Source: ECT2AJA-044 sp965262845
GTDB lineage: Bacteria; Bacteroidota; Bacteroidia; Flavobacteriales; ECT2AJA-044
Assembly (NCBI GenBank): GCA_965262845.1
Contig: CBDHFX010000002.1
Location: 1,178,001 to 1,242,000, forward strand
Length of the DNA: 64,000 nucleotides
Direction of reading: 5' to 3'
The position numbers and the translations under genes were made by a program. Below are positions 1 to 9,605 of this stretch, piece by piece (positions within the stretch are counted from its first letter, which is position 1; every line of letters begins with the position of its first letter). The notes beneath the pieces were generated by a model, which was not told where the DNA came from, did no database searches, and was given only the letters and a program-made list of their open reading frames with translations.

Positions 1-205
1 ATCCATCGCCCAGCAGGTGCTCAAAACGAGGCAGGTCATGCGGGGTCGAGATGATCAACACATCTCTGATGCCGGCCATCATCAGGGTTGACAAGGGGTA
101 GTAGATCATCGGCTTGTCGAAGATGGGCATCAGCTGCTTACTGACAGCGAGCGTGAGGGGGTGGAGCCGTGTACCGGCACCTCCGGCGAGAATAATACCT
201 TTCAT
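1..205 (-). CDS. rfbA: Glucose-1-phosphate thymidylyltransferase, N-terminal part (cut by window edge)
   Basis: Only the first 68 codons lie in the window. The start MKGIILAGGAGTRLHPLT is the nucleotide-binding signature of sugar-phosphate nucleotidylyltransferases, and the following SKQLMPIFDKPMIYYPLS segment is typical of RfbA. The family makes dTDP-glucose from glucose-1-phosphate and dTTP, the first step of dTDP-rhamnose synthesis for surface polysaccharide. The ATG overlaps the TGA stop of the upstream exporter gene (ATGA), so the two are probably co-translated. A close uridylyl- or thymidylyl-transferase relative cannot be excluded without the rest of the gene. Confidence 0.85.
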   Translation of the reverse strand, partial: MKGIILAGGAGTRLHPLTLAVSKQLMPIFDKPMIYYPLSTLMMAGIRDVLIISTPHDLPRFEHLLGDG

Positions 206-2610
206 GATCGAATACTTTTTTGGGATCTTCCTTCCCTGCGAACCACCAGTTCATCGAGATCAATGTCCTCCTCCTCATCCAGGATATCAATTAATGGCTC
301 CCGAAAGGTCCGGGTCGTGATCCTTCTTTCCAGGGTCAGTAATAAACTCGGGAGCAGGAGCAGGTTTGCCAGCATGGCAATCAGCAAGGTCAGGGAAACG
401 AGCATGCCCAGAGCCTTGGTACCGCCGAATTGGGAAGCTATGAAAATGCTGAACCCGAAGAAAAGAACGATAGATGTGTAGGTCATGCTAACCCCTGTTT
501 CGCGCAGTGCCTGCAACACGCTTTCCCTGATATTCCAATGACGCACCTTCAGTTCCTGCCGGTACTTTGCCAGGAAGTGGATGGTATCGTCCACCGAGAT
601 ACCGAAGGCTATGGAAAATACCAGAATGGTGGATGGCTTAATGGGAATATTGAAATAACCCATCATGGCAGCCGTAAGGAGCAGTGGGATCAGGTTCGGG
701 ATCAGGGATATGATCACCATGCGGGCTGATCGGAACATCCAGGCCATGAAAAAGGCGATGAGCAAAATGGCCAGGGCCAGGGGCACCACCAGATTCTTAA
801 CAAGGTAGTTCGTTCCCATGATAAACACCACGGAGGTTCCGGTCATAGTGACATCGTAGCGGTCGGGATTGAACAGGCTGTCGATCTGCGGGCGAAGCGA
901 TTCCTTTAGCGCATCCATCTCCCTGGTTCCGATATCCGCAATATTTGCCGAGATCCGCGCATACCGACCGGTCGGATCAACCAGTAGTTTCACTGAGCTC
1001 GCTTCGGTATTGGAGCGGCTTATGTATGGAAAAATGAAGTTCCTGTCCTGCGAATTCGGGAGCGTATAGAAATTGGTGTCGCCCTTGTAGAAGGCTTGTT
1101 TCGAAAATTTAGCGAGGTCCACAATGGAAAGGGTTCGCGATAATTCCTTTTTCCCGGCCATGATTTTCTGAAGGGCATCCATGCGGCGCAAATTCGCCAG
1201 GGAGGTTGCCCCGTTGGCCCGCCTGGTATCGATCATGATCTCGAAGGGCAATACCCCATTGAAATTCTGCTCAAAGAACACGAGGTCCTGATACAATTTT
1301 GCATCCTGCGGCAAGTCTTCGGCCAGGTTTCCGGTCTTGCGCATCCGCAGCATACCCCATATTCCGACGGTGATCAGGATCCCGGTCGTAATGTAAATAC
1401 TTGTCCGTCTGTACTGAACACGGATCAGCATCCAGCTAACCACCTTGTTGATCCATTGACGCTCCAGGTGTTGTACATGACGCGTCCCGGGCGGTTTGGC
1501 AAAACTGAAAATGATCGGGATCAATAGGAGCGAGAGTGCGAACACGGCCATGATGCTCACCGAAGCCAGCGTTCCGAATTCCACAAGCACCCGGCTGCTC
1601 GTCATCATGAAGGTGGCAAATCCGGAAGCCGTTGTGGCGTTCGTCATCAGGATAGCGTTTCCGATCTTGTGGATTACCCGGCTCAGTGCTTTAACCTGAT
1701 TGCCGTGCCTTACATATTCCTGGTGGTATTTGTTCAACAGGAAGATACAGTTTGGCACCCCGATCACAATGATGAGCGGCGGTATCAAAGCCGTCAGCAA
1801 TGAAACGCTGAAACCAAAAAGCACAATGAACCCTATTGACCAAACAACGGCTACGATCACCACAGCCATGCTGAACAGCATAGCGCGGAACGATCGAAAA
1901 AAGAGGTACAGGATCAGGGCCGTTACGAGCAGGGCCATAACCACGAACATCAGGATCTCGTGTTCCACTTTCTCTGCGTTCACGGTACGGATGTAGGGAA
2001 ATCCGGACGTATGCGTTTCGAGCCCCGTTCGTTCCGTAAAATCCGCAATAATGCGGCGCAGGTTGTTCACCACCCGTACCCGGGCCTTATCGTTCAGGAT
2101 CTCTTTTTCGAGCGAGATAGCCATCAAGGTGGCACCGGTTTTCGGATTATAGAGGATCCCCCGGTAGAAAGGCAGATCAAAGAGCACTCCCTGGAGCGAA
2201 TCAAGCTCGGCCTGGTCGGCCGGAAAATGGGGCATCACCGGTTTTACGTCGAACGCGCGTAAGCTGTCGTTCCGTTCTATGGTGAGGGCATCGGACAGGA
2301 TCAGGGTATTGATGACGCCGGGCTGTTCGGCCAGAGTATCGGCCAGATCGTTCCACTGCTTGAAATTCCTGTATTTGCCCAGATCCGGATCCTGGATCCC
2401 TACGACAATGATGTTCCCTTCATCGCCAAAAATATTCCTGAAGTTTTCGTAGCCCACATTGGTGGTATCGTCCCTGGGCAGCAACCGCGCGTATTCGTAG
2501 TCCATCTGCACAAACTGCGCCTGGTAGCCCATGAAGGTCGTGATCAGGCCTATGGCCACCAGTAAGGCAATTCTGTTACGCAGGATAATACGTGCGACGA
2601 ATGTCCACAT
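202..2610 (-). CDS. RND superfamily (MMPL-type) exporter, 802 aa
   Basis: This is a large inner-membrane protein with the duplicated plan of the RND superfamily: an N-terminal transmembrane helix, a large periplasmic loop (about residues 40-220), a block of about five helices (about 225-390), then the same plan repeated in the second half (helix near 415, loop, helices from about 640). The sequence matches the 'predicted exporter of the RND superfamily' type seen alone in many Bacteroidota, not the tripartite AcrB type; no membrane-fusion or TolC partner is adjacent. Proton-driven export of lipids or other hydrophobic molecules is the usual proposal, and the substrate is unknown. Its stop overlaps the rfbA start by four bases, which suggests an envelope or polysaccharide context. 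Confidence 0.85.
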   Translation of the reverse strand: MWTFVARIILRNRIALLVAIGLITTFMGYQAQFVQMDYEYARLLPRDDTTNVGYENFRNIFGDEGNIIVVGIQDPDLGKYRNFKQWNDLADTLAEQPGVINTLILSDALTIERNDSLRAFDVKPVMPHFPADQAELDSLQGVLFDLPFYRGILYNPKTGATLMAISLEKEILNDKARVRVVNNLRRIIADFTERTGLETHTSGFPYIRTVNAEKVEHEILMFVVMALLVTALILYLFFRSFRAMLFSMAVVIVAVVWSIGFIVLFGFSVSLLTALIPPLIIVIGVPNCIFLLNKYHQEYVRHGNQVKALSRVIHKIGNAILMTNATTASGFATFMMTSSRVLVEFGTLASVSIMAVFALSLLLIPIIFSFAKPPGTRHVQHLERQWINKVVSWMLIRVQYRRTSIYITTGILITVGIWGMLRMRKTGNLAEDLPQDAKLYQDLVFFEQNFNGVLPFEIMIDTRRANGATSLANLRRMDALQKIMAGKKELSRTLSIVDLAKFSKQAFYKGDTNFYTLPNSQDRNFIFPYISRSNTEASSVKLLVDPTGRYARISANIADIGTREMDALKESLRPQIDSLFNPDRYDVTMTGTSVVFIMGTNYLVKNLVVPLALAILLIAFFMAWMFRSARMVIISLIPNLIPLLLTAAMMGYFNIPIKPSTILVFSIAFGISVDDTIHFLAKYRQELKVRHWNIRESVLQALRETGVSMTYTSIVLFFGFSIFIASQFGGTKALGMLVSLTLLIAMLANLLLLPSLLLTLERRITTRTFREPLIDILDEEEDIDLDELVVRREGRSQKSIRS

Positions 2611-2661
2611 AGGTTGGGAACACCTTAAATTTGAAACGAACGAAAGTACAGATTATTCCCG

Positions 2662-5067
2662 TCAGGAAAAACGAAAGTTCAGGCGAACAGCCCAGTTATC
2701 CCAGAAATCGTTCTTTCCATAAGGCCCATATCGATAGAAGAATCCAACTCCGGCAGTTCTAAGCAGTCTGGTGATTTCGAAGCCTGATTCGAAATATCCC
2801 TGATCCATCACCCGATTTCCGATGTTGAGGTGTTTCTCCGGATGCCCATTATCACCCCAGGCTGCCTTGGTCGTCAGCCAAAACCCGGCCTTGTTCTTCC
2901 CGTTCCTGAAAATACGTCCGAAATGGTGCCGCAGCACGATCTGTGCGTAGCGGTCGCTCAGGAATTCGTTCCGGTCCATTGTTTCGAAGGCATTGTCGTC
3001 GCTGATAGCATTAGGCGCGTTATACCAGCCACCGTAGAGGCGCGAGTACGGCAAATCGCCGCCGGCCCATCCACCCGTCAGGGTGAGATAGAGATCGCCC
3101 CAATGGCGGATCTGCCAGCGATGCCTGATCTTCGCATCGGCCCGCCAATAGTCGAATGCACTTCCCCACATGCCACTGAGCCCGCGTACAACCTGCAGGG
3201 TATAGATCGGATAGGTGTTTTTGATGGTCATATAGCCGAACTGAGTCTGCATGTAGCGGTCGTTCGGCGCATACTGCATCGAAAGCCCCGCCTCAGTATA
3301 GTTGAAGGTCTGCCCCCGGGAGGTCGGATCCGAGGCATCTGACTCGTAGAGATAATCTCCAACGGTGCGGCGTCGCTCCCATTGTCCAAAGAAGCGCATT
3401 TTGAAGTTGCCTGATGGCCTCACGGCCAGATAAGCGTGATGGCGCAACGTTATATCGACCTGACGAATGGTAAGCGATCGGTAATCACTGAACAACCAGC
3501 TTTGTTGTTCCGCGTAAAAGGGCACTCCACCCGATTCGGGCGTGTCGTAGGAATACTGGTATCCCAATCGGACCTCCTTCTGCCTGTTCAGGATCACCTC
3601 TCCATCCAGGCCATATTTGGCGGCAGCATCCCGAAAGCCCCAGCCCCAGAACCCACCTATGGTAAAGTGATTGCTCAACTTTTCATTGGTGTGAAGCCCG
3701 AGTCCAAGCCGGACGTTCTCGTAGGCGTTCACCCGGAGAATGCGGTCTACGTCCATACTGACCGGACCAAGGGGGATCCGTTTGGTGGTCAGGACAGACT
3801 GGAGCACCTTGATCTTGGCATCCAGATCTATAGCCTTGCCGATGGAATCCAGTACCCGGTAAGTCTCCTTTTCCTTGTCGGTCAAACTGCTATCGATTCG
3901 ATAGTCCGCCCAGAATTCGTCATCCTGCCTGGTTGCCTTTTCTTCGAGGATCACGGCTGTCGTGGGGATCTTTCGCTTTTCGAGGCCCGGATTGATCCGG
4001 ATATCCTTCAGGTAGCTGCGCCCGATCACCCGGGGGATCACACCATCTACGATGGGTATCGGAATTACGAAGTCTGTGTTCAGCTGCGTAGGGAACCAGT
4101 GAATGCCATCAACCCGTTCGTACATTTGCTGTATCCTGACCGAAAATTGGGTGTTCTCCCTGGCAGGTTCGGCAATCACGTTAGAGATCGCATACTTGTC
4201 GGAATTGATGTAGACGATGCCCCTGAGCCCAATAATGTTCGCACGGATCGATGGCTGGTAGGCAATCACAAAGGTGCTGTCGCCCTGCCTGTTGTAGATC
4301 GTATCCTGCAACTCGTATACGTACCGCTTAACAGATCCCCTGGCGATCGGATTCAGATAGTCCTCGCCCATCACACTGATGTAATCGTCATAAAAGCTAA
4401 AGCTCTGAAATTCATTGGCCAGCGCCACGAAGTTCGGATCCCTGAGGCCAGAAACCCGCGAGGCGATTACGCGCTCATTGTCTCGCTTGTTCCTGATATA
4501 TTTCCGCTCAGTGATGTGCTCCATCATGAACAGGTACTGATTGTCAGAAAACTCCTTGATTTCCAAGCTAATGCTGTCTTCCTCGGTGATCGGTTCCTCC
4601 GGAATGATGAGCGAGTCGGTATCGAGGCTGACGAAAAGCCTGGAATAGGAATTGTACGAAAAAGACTCGTAGTTGGTCGGTTTGTTTTCCTCCTTGTGCG
4701 CCACGGCGCGACGGATGATCTGATGGGCTGGATTCCCGTTGGCCACCAGTTCCACTTCGTTGATCAGGAAGGCTTTTGCTTTCATGCGAACGACAAAGGG
4801 GCTCTTCGTGCCGTAGGCACCTGGTACGGTTACCGTTTTGGTTTGATAGCCTACAAAGGAAAGCGTGATGGTTTTGGGCAGGGGTTGACTGAGCCAAAAG
4901 CGGCCGTCAATATCAGAAATGGTTCCGAGACGGGTACTGTTGAAGGTGATGTTCACGAAAGGCAGGCGTTCTTCCGTTTCGTCGTCGATCACGTATCCGG
5001 CCAGGCGTTGTGCGTGTGCGCTGAACGATAAACTGAGGAGCAGAAAGAGCCTGGCCAGGTGTTTCAT
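2662..5067 (-). CDS. DUF5686 / carboxypeptidase-regulatory-like outer-membrane protein
   Basis: The protein begins with a clear signal peptide (MKHLARLFLLLSLSFSAHAQ), so the start at 5067 is preferred to an in-frame ATG 36 bases upstream. Residues about 20-110 form a carboxypeptidase-D regulatory-like (Ig-like beta) domain beginning RLAGYVIDDETEERLPFVNI. The remainder is a long region typical of DUF5686, with many aromatic beta strands in its C-terminal half and a terminal Phe-Ser, as expected for an outer-membrane barrel. Such proteins are common in Bacteroidota, and their molecular role is not established. About 50 bases separate it from the exporter gene in the same direction. The long open frame on the opposite strand is a shadow. 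Confidence 0.8.
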   Translation of the reverse strand: MKHLARLFLLLSLSFSAHAQRLAGYVIDDETEERLPFVNITFNSTRLGTISDIDGRFWLSQPLPKTITLSFVGYQTKTVTVPGAYGTKSPFVVRMKAKAFLINEVELVANGNPAHQIIRRAVAHKEENKPTNYESFSYNSYSRLFVSLDTDSLIIPEEPITEEDSISLEIKEFSDNQYLFMMEHITERKYIRNKRDNERVIASRVSGLRDPNFVALANEFQSFSFYDDYISVMGEDYLNPIARGSVKRYVYELQDTIYNRQGDSTFVIAYQPSIRANIIGLRGIVYINSDKYAISNVIAEPARENTQFSVRIQQMYERVDGIHWFPTQLNTDFVIPIPIVDGVIPRVIGRSYLKDIRINPGLEKRKIPTTAVILEEKATRQDDEFWADYRIDSSLTDKEKETYRVLDSIGKAIDLDAKIKVLQSVLTTKRIPLGPVSMDVDRILRVNAYENVRLGLGLHTNEKLSNHFTIGGFWGWGFRDAAAKYGLDGEVILNRQKEVRLGYQYSYDTPESGGVPFYAEQQSWLFSDYRSLTIRQVDITLRHHAYLAVRPSGNFKMRFFGQWERRRTVGDYLYESDASDPTSRGQTFNYTEAGLSMQYAPNDRYMQTQFGYMTIKNTYPIYTLQVVRGLSGMWGSAFDYWRADAKIRHRWQIRHWGDLYLTLTGGWAGGDLPYSRLYGGWYNAPNAISDDNAFETMDRNEFLSDRYAQIVLRHHFGRIFRNGKNKAGFWLTTKAAWGDNGHPEKHLNIGNRVMDQGYFESGFEITRLLRTAGVGFFYRYGPYGKNDFWDNWAVRLNFRFS

Positions 5068-5197
5068 AGCAAAGCAGAATAAAAAGGCGGCTGTTGGGTA
5101 CACAATATGAGGTGGTACTGGTCTTCCAGACCCTTTTCTGCCGGGCTAAGTTATCAATTTTTGCCTTACCTTCCTGAAGTTTATTGCAGGAAGCGGA

Positions 5198-5761
5198 TCA
5201 GATACGCATGATCTCCTCTTCCTTGCGGGTGAGATACTTGTCTACCTTTTCGTTATAGGTATTGGTGATTTCCTGCACTTCGGCTTCCGCATCCTTGGCC
5301 AGGTCTTCGGAGAGGCCTTCTTTCCCGATTTTTTTGATTTTATCGTTGGCCTCTTTCCGGGCATTGCGGATACCGACCCGTGCGTGCTCCGCTTCGGCAC
5401 GTACCTGCTTCACGAGCTCCTTGCGGCGTGCTTCGGTCAGGGCCGGGATGTTGATGATCACGACCTCACCATTATTTTGGGGGGTAAAACCCAAGCCGCT
5501 GTTCAGGATTGCCTTTTCGATCTCCGGGATCATCCCTTTTTCCCAGGGTTGCACAGTCAATGTATGCGCATCCGGGGTATTGATATTCGACACCTGCGCG
5601 AGCGGGGTCTGCGTGCCGTAGTAATCTAATTTTACGGCACTTAGTATTTGAGGATTAGCCCGGCCGGCACGAATTTTTAACAACTCCTTTCCGAGGTGGT
5701 CCATGCTTTTGTCCATGTCCCTGCGGGTAGCGTCGTAGATCAGTTCCAATTCTTCGTTCAT
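5198..5761 (-). CDS. frr: Ribosome recycling factor
   Basis: This 187-aa protein contains the family signature KIRAGRANPQ near residue 30 and the conserved C-terminal half with NDKIKKIGKEGLSED. With EF-G it splits post-termination ribosomes. The start at 5761 (MNEELELIYDATRR) gives the normal family length; a longer frame adds 16 unsupported residues. A purine-rich AGGAAAA stretch sits just upstream of this ATG. It follows pyrH with a gap of about 48 bases, the usual tsf-pyrH-frr order. Confidence 0.97.
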   Translation of the reverse strand: MNEELELIYDATRRDMDKSMDHLGKELLKIRAGRANPQILSAVKLDYYGTQTPLAQVSNINTPDAHTLTVQPWEKGMIPEIEKAILNSGLGFTPQNNGEVVIINIPALTEARRKELVKQVRAEAEHARVGIRNARKEANDKIKKIGKEGLSEDLAKDAEAEVQEITNTYNEKVDKYLTRKEEEIMRI

Positions 5762-5809
5762 TTTTCCTATCTGTTTAGAGTAGCCTGAGCTATTACGATC
5801 CTGTTTCAA

Positions 5810-6517
5810 TCAGTTTCCGACCAGGGTACCGATATTTTCACCGAAGACCACTTTCTTCAGATTTCCGGCTGTGTTCATATCGAATACGATGATCGGCAGG
5901 TCATTTTCCCTGCTCAGGGTAAAAGCCGTCATATCCATCACGTTCAGCCCCTTTTCGTAGACATCCCTAAAGGTAAGATTTTGGTATCGAACAGCGTTTT
6001 TGTCCTTCTCGGGATCAGCTGAATAGATACCGTCAACCCGCGTTCCCTTCAGGATCACATCGGCTTCGATCTCTACCGCGCGCAAGGTAGCTGCTGTATC
6101 TGTGGTAAAGTAAGGGTTGCCCGTTCCACCTCCAAAGATCACGATGCGGCCCTTTTCGAGGTGCCTCACGGCACGACGACGAATAAAAGGCTCGGCAACC
6201 TTATCCATTTCGATGGCCGATTGAAGGCGGGTTTGCAAACCCATTCCTTCCAGCACCGACTGCATGGCCAGCCCATTGATCACCGTGGCCAGCATACCCA
6301 TGTGATCACCCTGCACACGATCGATCCCCTGATCGGCGGCACCCAGGCCCCGGAAGATATTGCCACCACCTAGTACGATCGCCACCTCTGCACCTGAATC
6401 AACAGTCTCCTTAATATCCTCGGCATAGGCACGGATCCGTTTTGGATCGATACCGTAGCTGTTTTTACCCATAAGCGCCTCGCCGCTCAGCTTCAGCAGG
6501 ACCCTTTTGTACTTCAT
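5810..6517 (-). CDS. pyrH: Uridylate kinase
   Basis: This is a UMP kinase of the amino-acid-kinase fold, 235 aa, the normal length. The start MKYKRVLLKLSGEALMG carries the phosphate-binding lysines, followed by VLGGGNIFRG for UMP/ATP binding, and GGTGNPYFTTDTAA in the middle binds UMP. It phosphorylates UMP to UDP for RNA and DNA precursors. It lies between tsf and frr on the same strand, a classic translation/nucleotide cluster. Confidence 0.97.
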   Translation of the reverse strand: MKYKRVLLKLSGEALMGKNSYGIDPKRIRAYAEDIKETVDSGAEVAIVLGGGNIFRGLGAADQGIDRVQGDHMGMLATVINGLAMQSVLEGMGLQTRLQSAIEMDKVAEPFIRRRAVRHLEKGRIVIFGGGTGNPYFTTDTAATLRAVEIEADVILKGTRVDGIYSADPEKDKNAVRYQNLTFRDVYEKGLNVMDMTAFTLSRENDLPIIVFDMNTAGNLKKVVFGENIGTLVGN

Positions 6518-6601
6518 GACATGGCCTTTTAATTCGGTAAAGTTAGGGCAAAAAATAAGGAGTGATCCTGTCCACTCCTTTTTTGAATGTTGGCTAAGGG
6601 A

Positions 6602-7435
6602 CTAACCTGTAAGCCCAATACGCCTGAAAGCAATGACCGTGAGGCCTTTATCGACAGAATTGAGGTAATCTGCAACGCTTTGCTTGTTTTCCCTGATGTA
6701 CGCCTGCAACATCAAGGTATGCTCCTTAAAAAATTTACCCAGGCGACCTTGTGCAATCCGGTCAAGCATTTCCTCCGGTTTGCCTTCCTGGCGTGCCAGG
6801 TCGCGACCCACTTCCAATTCGCGGTCGATCACTTCCTGGGCCACATCGTTCTTATCCACGGCAATCGGATCCATAGCGGCGACCTGCATAGCCACGTTCT
6901 TTCCGGCATCTTCATGTGAGGGAACACCACTGAAACCGACCAGGCTCGCCAATTTATTTCCGGTGTGGATGTAGGCAGCTACGAAAGGTGCTTCGAGCTT
7001 TTCATAGGCAGCTATTTCAATCCTCTCACCGATCACACCGGTTTGTTCAGACAGTTTCTCTTCAATACTCATACTGCTGTCAAAAGGCAAGGCCATCAAC
7101 CTTTGCTTAGTAGCCGGGGCGTTCTCCATAGCTACGTTCAGGATGCTGGTTGCCATATCAACGAATCCTTCGTTTTTTGCAACAAAATCTGTCTCACAGT
7201 TTACACTGATCAGCACTCCCAGGGTATTATTGGCATTGGTTGTAGCCAAAACAACTCCTTCGCTCGCTTCACGATCAGCGCGTCTGGCGGCAACTTTCTG
7301 ACCTCTTTTACGAAGGATATCGATAGCTGCATTGAAGTCGCCTTCAGCTTCCACCAGAGCTTTTTTACAATCCATCATCCCGGCTCCGGTTTGTTTCCGG
7401 AGTTTGTTTACGTCTGCAGCAGTAATGTTTGCCAT
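6602..7435 (-). CDS. tsf: Translation elongation factor Ts
   Basis: This is the 277-aa guanine nucleotide exchange factor for EF-Tu. The N-terminal UBA-like domain shows VNKLRKQTGAGMMDCKKAL, and the core contains the conserved CETDFVAKNEGF segment and the KYF-like region near HTGNKLASLVGF. It follows rpsB with a 37-base gap, which is the near-universal order in bacteria, so co-transcription is likely. Confidence 0.97.
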   Translation of the reverse strand: MANITAADVNKLRKQTGAGMMDCKKALVEAEGDFNAAIDILRKRGQKVAARRADREASEGVVLATTNANNTLGVLISVNCETDFVAKNEGFVDMATSILNVAMENAPATKQRLMALPFDSSMSIEEKLSEQTGVIGERIEIAAYEKLEAPFVAAYIHTGNKLASLVGFSGVPSHEDAGKNVAMQVAAMDPIAVDKNDVAQEVIDRELEVGRDLARQEGKPEEMLDRIAQGRLGKFFKEHTLMLQAYIRENKQSVADYLNSVDKGLTVIAFRRIGLTG

Positions 7436-7472
7436 TTTTTTCTAATTCTCAGGTTTTAAAAGGCTGGTTGCC

Positions 7473-8234
7473 TTATTCCGCTGCAGGGGCTTCCTCTTTT
7501 TTCTCTTCCTTTTCCTCCTTCTCATCAGCAGCCTTATCTTTTTCTGCGTCGCGGGCAGAGATGCCTTCCTTCACAGCTTCAGTTACGTACTCAAGAATGA
7601 CCTTGATCGCTTTGGAAGCATCGTCATTTCCCGGGATGGCGAAGTCTACTTCATTGGGGTTCGAGTTCGTATCCACGAGTGCGAAGATGGGGATATTCAA
7701 TTTTTGGGCTTCTTTTACAGCAATGTACTCGCGCATGATATCCACGATGAACACAGCTCCCGGTAGCCGGCTTAGGTCTGCAATGCTTCCGAGTTGTTTT
7801 TCCAGTTTCGCGCGCTGACGGGTAACCTGAAGGCGTTCCCGTTTTGACAAAGAGCCAAAGGTGCCGTCGGCGATCATTTTGTCAGTGGTTTGCATCTTCC
7901 TGATCGCCTTGCGAATAGTCACGAAGTTTGTGAGCATGCCTCCCGGCCAGCGCTCCGTAATGTAAGGCATATTCAAGCCTTTCATTTGCTCCTCCAGGGT
8001 TTCCTTTGCCTGTTTTTTGGTGGCGACAAAGAGGATCTTTTTTCCACTGGCTGCAATGAAAGCCAGGGCCTTACGACTTTCGTCGAGTTTGGCTGCCGTT
8101 TTTTTGAGGTCAATGATGTGAATTCCATTGCGCTCCATGAAAATGTATGGGGCCATGGCCGGATTCCACTTGCGGGTCAGATGCCCGAAGTGAACGCCTG
8201 ATTTTAAAAGCTTTTCGATTTCTATTGGTCGCAT
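7473..8234 (-). CDS. rpsB: 30S ribosomal protein S2
   Basis: The protein has the S2 signatures: the N-terminal KSGVHFGHLTRKWNP and the central ERWPGGMLTNF, with VDTNSNPNEVDFAIPGNDDA towards the end. At 253 aa it is of normal length, but it ends in a low-complexity acidic and lysine-rich tail (EKEEKEEKKEEAPAAE) beyond the conserved fold. It opens the rpsB-tsf-pyrH-frr cluster. A possible regulatory hairpin lies in the gap to rpsI. Confidence 0.97.
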   Translation of the reverse strand: MRPIEIEKLLKSGVHFGHLTRKWNPAMAPYIFMERNGIHIIDLKKTAAKLDESRKALAFIAASGKKILFVATKKQAKETLEEQMKGLNMPYITERWPGGMLTNFVTIRKAIRKMQTTDKMIADGTFGSLSKRERLQVTRQRAKLEKQLGSIADLSRLPGAVFIVDIMREYIAVKEAQKLNIPIFALVDTNSNPNEVDFAIPGNDDASKAIKVILEYVTEAVKEGISARDAEKDKAADEKEEKEEKKEEAPAAE

Positions 8235-8282
8235 ATGATCTGATTGGTTTACGTTCTGTTGGACTTGATTTTTGATCAGGCA

Positions 8283-8313
8283 ATCGGAGGGCAGGCCTGA
8301 GGCATCCGTCCGA
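8283..8313 (-). promoter_or_regulatory. Imperfect hairpin in the rpsI-rpsB gap
   Basis: Within the 109-base gap between rpsI and rpsB the arms ATCGGA and TCCGAT pair, extended inward by a mismatch, GG/CC and a small GCC-TGA-GGC hairpin. No T-run follows, so it does not look like a simple terminator. Leader structures bound by S2 are known upstream of rpsB in other phyla; that this is one is only a guess. Confidence 0.3.
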
Positions 8314-8343
8314 TTTAGATACTAAACCATAGGGAATTCCGAT

Positions 8344-8730
8344 TTAACGTTTAGAGAACTGAAATTTCTTGCGCGCTTTCCTTTGACCAAATTTCTTGCG
8401 CTCCACCATACGGGGGTCACGGGTCAGCAAGCTATACGGTTTAAAGACTGCCCGATACTCTTCATTGATCTTGCAAAGGGCGCGGGCAATTCCCAAACAA
8501 AGTGCTTCCGCCTGGCCGTTGGTTCCACCACCTTCAATGTTTGCCTTAACATCGTATTTACCTTCAATGTCTGCCAGGGTGAATGGTTGCATCACCTTGT
8601 AGCGAAGTGTCGGAGTAGGAAAGTAATCGGCGATCTCGCGGTTGTTGATGGTCATGTTTCCCTTGCCTTCACTCAAATAAACGCGGGCAACTGATTTCTT
8701 GCGACGTCCGATTGCGTGGGTGATTTCCAT
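8344..8730 (-). CDS. rpsI: 30S ribosomal protein S9
   Basis: This 128-aa protein has the S9 hallmarks: the start ITHAIGRRKKSVARVYL, the central GGGTNGQAEALCLGIARAL, and the C-terminus ending KKFQFSKR, the conserved basic tail that reaches the ribosomal P site. It follows rplM with a 5-base gap, the standard L13-S9 pair. Confidence 0.97.
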   Translation of the reverse strand: MEITHAIGRRKKSVARVYLSEGKGNMTINNREIADYFPTPTLRYKVMQPFTLADIEGKYDVKANIEGGGTNGQAEALCLGIARALCKINEEYRAVFKPYSLLTRDPRMVERKKFGQRKARKKFQFSKR

Positions 8731-8735
8731 ATACG

Positions 8736-9194
8736 TTAGAGTTTGATTTCGTTGAAGTTGATCGCCTCGGGCTTTTGTGCCTCATGAGGGTGCCCAGGAC
8801 CAGCATATACGTAGAGATTCCCAAAGATCTTACGACCCAGGCGGTTCTTTGGCAACATACCCCTAACAGCAGCCTCAATCAGGAGGATCGGGTTTTTTTC
8901 GAACAACTCGCGCGAAGTTAAACTGCGCTGTCCGCCCGGATAGCCCGTGTGGCGGATGTGCTGTTTTTGATCCCACTTCTGTCCTGACAGGTTTACCTTA
9001 TCGGCATTGATCACAATGACGTAATCGCCACCATCTACATGTGGAGTAAAGTAGGTTTTATGTTTTCCGCGGAGCATTTTGGCAAGGTTTGATGCCAACC
9101 GACCCAGCGTTTGTCCTTCTGCATCTACCAAAATCCACTTTTTATTTACCGTGGCGGCATTAGCTGAAACCGTCTTGTAGCTCAATGTGTCCAC
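8736..9194 (-). CDS. rplM: 50S ribosomal protein L13
   Basis: This 152-aa protein shows the L13 motifs KKWILVDAEGQTLGRLAS and YVYAGPGHPHEAQKPE, and the conserved AAVRGMLPKNRLGRK segment. It heads the rplM-rpsI pair. A TAAATTTG box on the same strand about 59 bases upstream is a plausible Bacteroidota -7 element. Confidence 0.97.
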   Translation of the reverse strand: MDTLSYKTVSANAATVNKKWILVDAEGQTLGRLASNLAKMLRGKHKTYFTPHVDGGDYVIVINADKVNLSGQKWDQKQHIRHTGYPGGQRSLTSRELFEKNPILLIEAAVRGMLPKNRLGRKIFGNLYVYAGPGHPHEAQKPEAINFNEIKL

Positions 9195-9252
9195 TCTACT
9201 CTGAACTTTATATAATTTATCTGGCTTACAAAGCCTCTCAAAAAACAGGCTG

Positions 9253-9260
9253 CAAATTTA
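9253..9260 (-). promoter_or_regulatory. Putative -7 promoter box of rplM-rpsI
   Basis: Read on the minus strand this is TAAATTTG, a match to the TAnnTTTG element of Bacteroidota sigma-ABfr promoters, about 59 bases before the rplM ATG. No convincing TTTG at -33 was found at normal spacing, so confidence is moderate. Confidence 0.45.
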
Positions 9261-9520
9261 CGGAATTAAATCGTTAGTCCCATTTTAATGGACAAAAAAT
9301 TATGATACCTCCATTCCTTTCAAAACACCTCTGGTTTTCCTGCTCCGCAGTAATGATAACGGCTAACTGCCTTACGCCCGGAGGTACCCTCCACAACACC
9401 CCCTACCTTAGCTTCCTGAAAAGCGGCTTGTCCTTACTACGGGTAGTGCCTGATGCTCCTGGTTTCTCCGTAGCTTTCGATCTGATCCATGGTCCTGATG
9501 GCGTTTACCTTTTATTCCAG

Positions 9521-9576
9521 CCACTATGAACCTACCTGTCCACGCCTGCTCCAGACTATTTTAGGAAGTTAAGCTA
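9521..9576. repeat. 56-bp direct repeat, left copy
   Basis: This block beginning CCACTA and ending AAGTTAAGCTA recurs at 9826-9880 in the same orientation with few changes and one base of length difference; the core CCTGCTCCAGACTATTTTAG is identical. The two copies bracket interspersed repeat copy A. It may be the trace of a duplication at insertion, or of decayed coding sequence. No gene was recognised here. Confidence 0.7.
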
Positions 9577-9605
9577 AAGCCGACCTTTTGGGGCAATGGC
9601 TTCTG

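Noticed and set aside
3436..5031. 531-codon open frame on the plus strand
   Set aside because: It lies antisense to the DUF5686 gene, which has a signal peptide and domain structure; the plus frame has no recognisable motif and reflects codon bias.
9302..9529. 75-codon open frame in the rplM-rplI gap
   Set aside because: No motif, no signal peptide, and it runs into the 56-bp direct repeat; could be a relic but no support.
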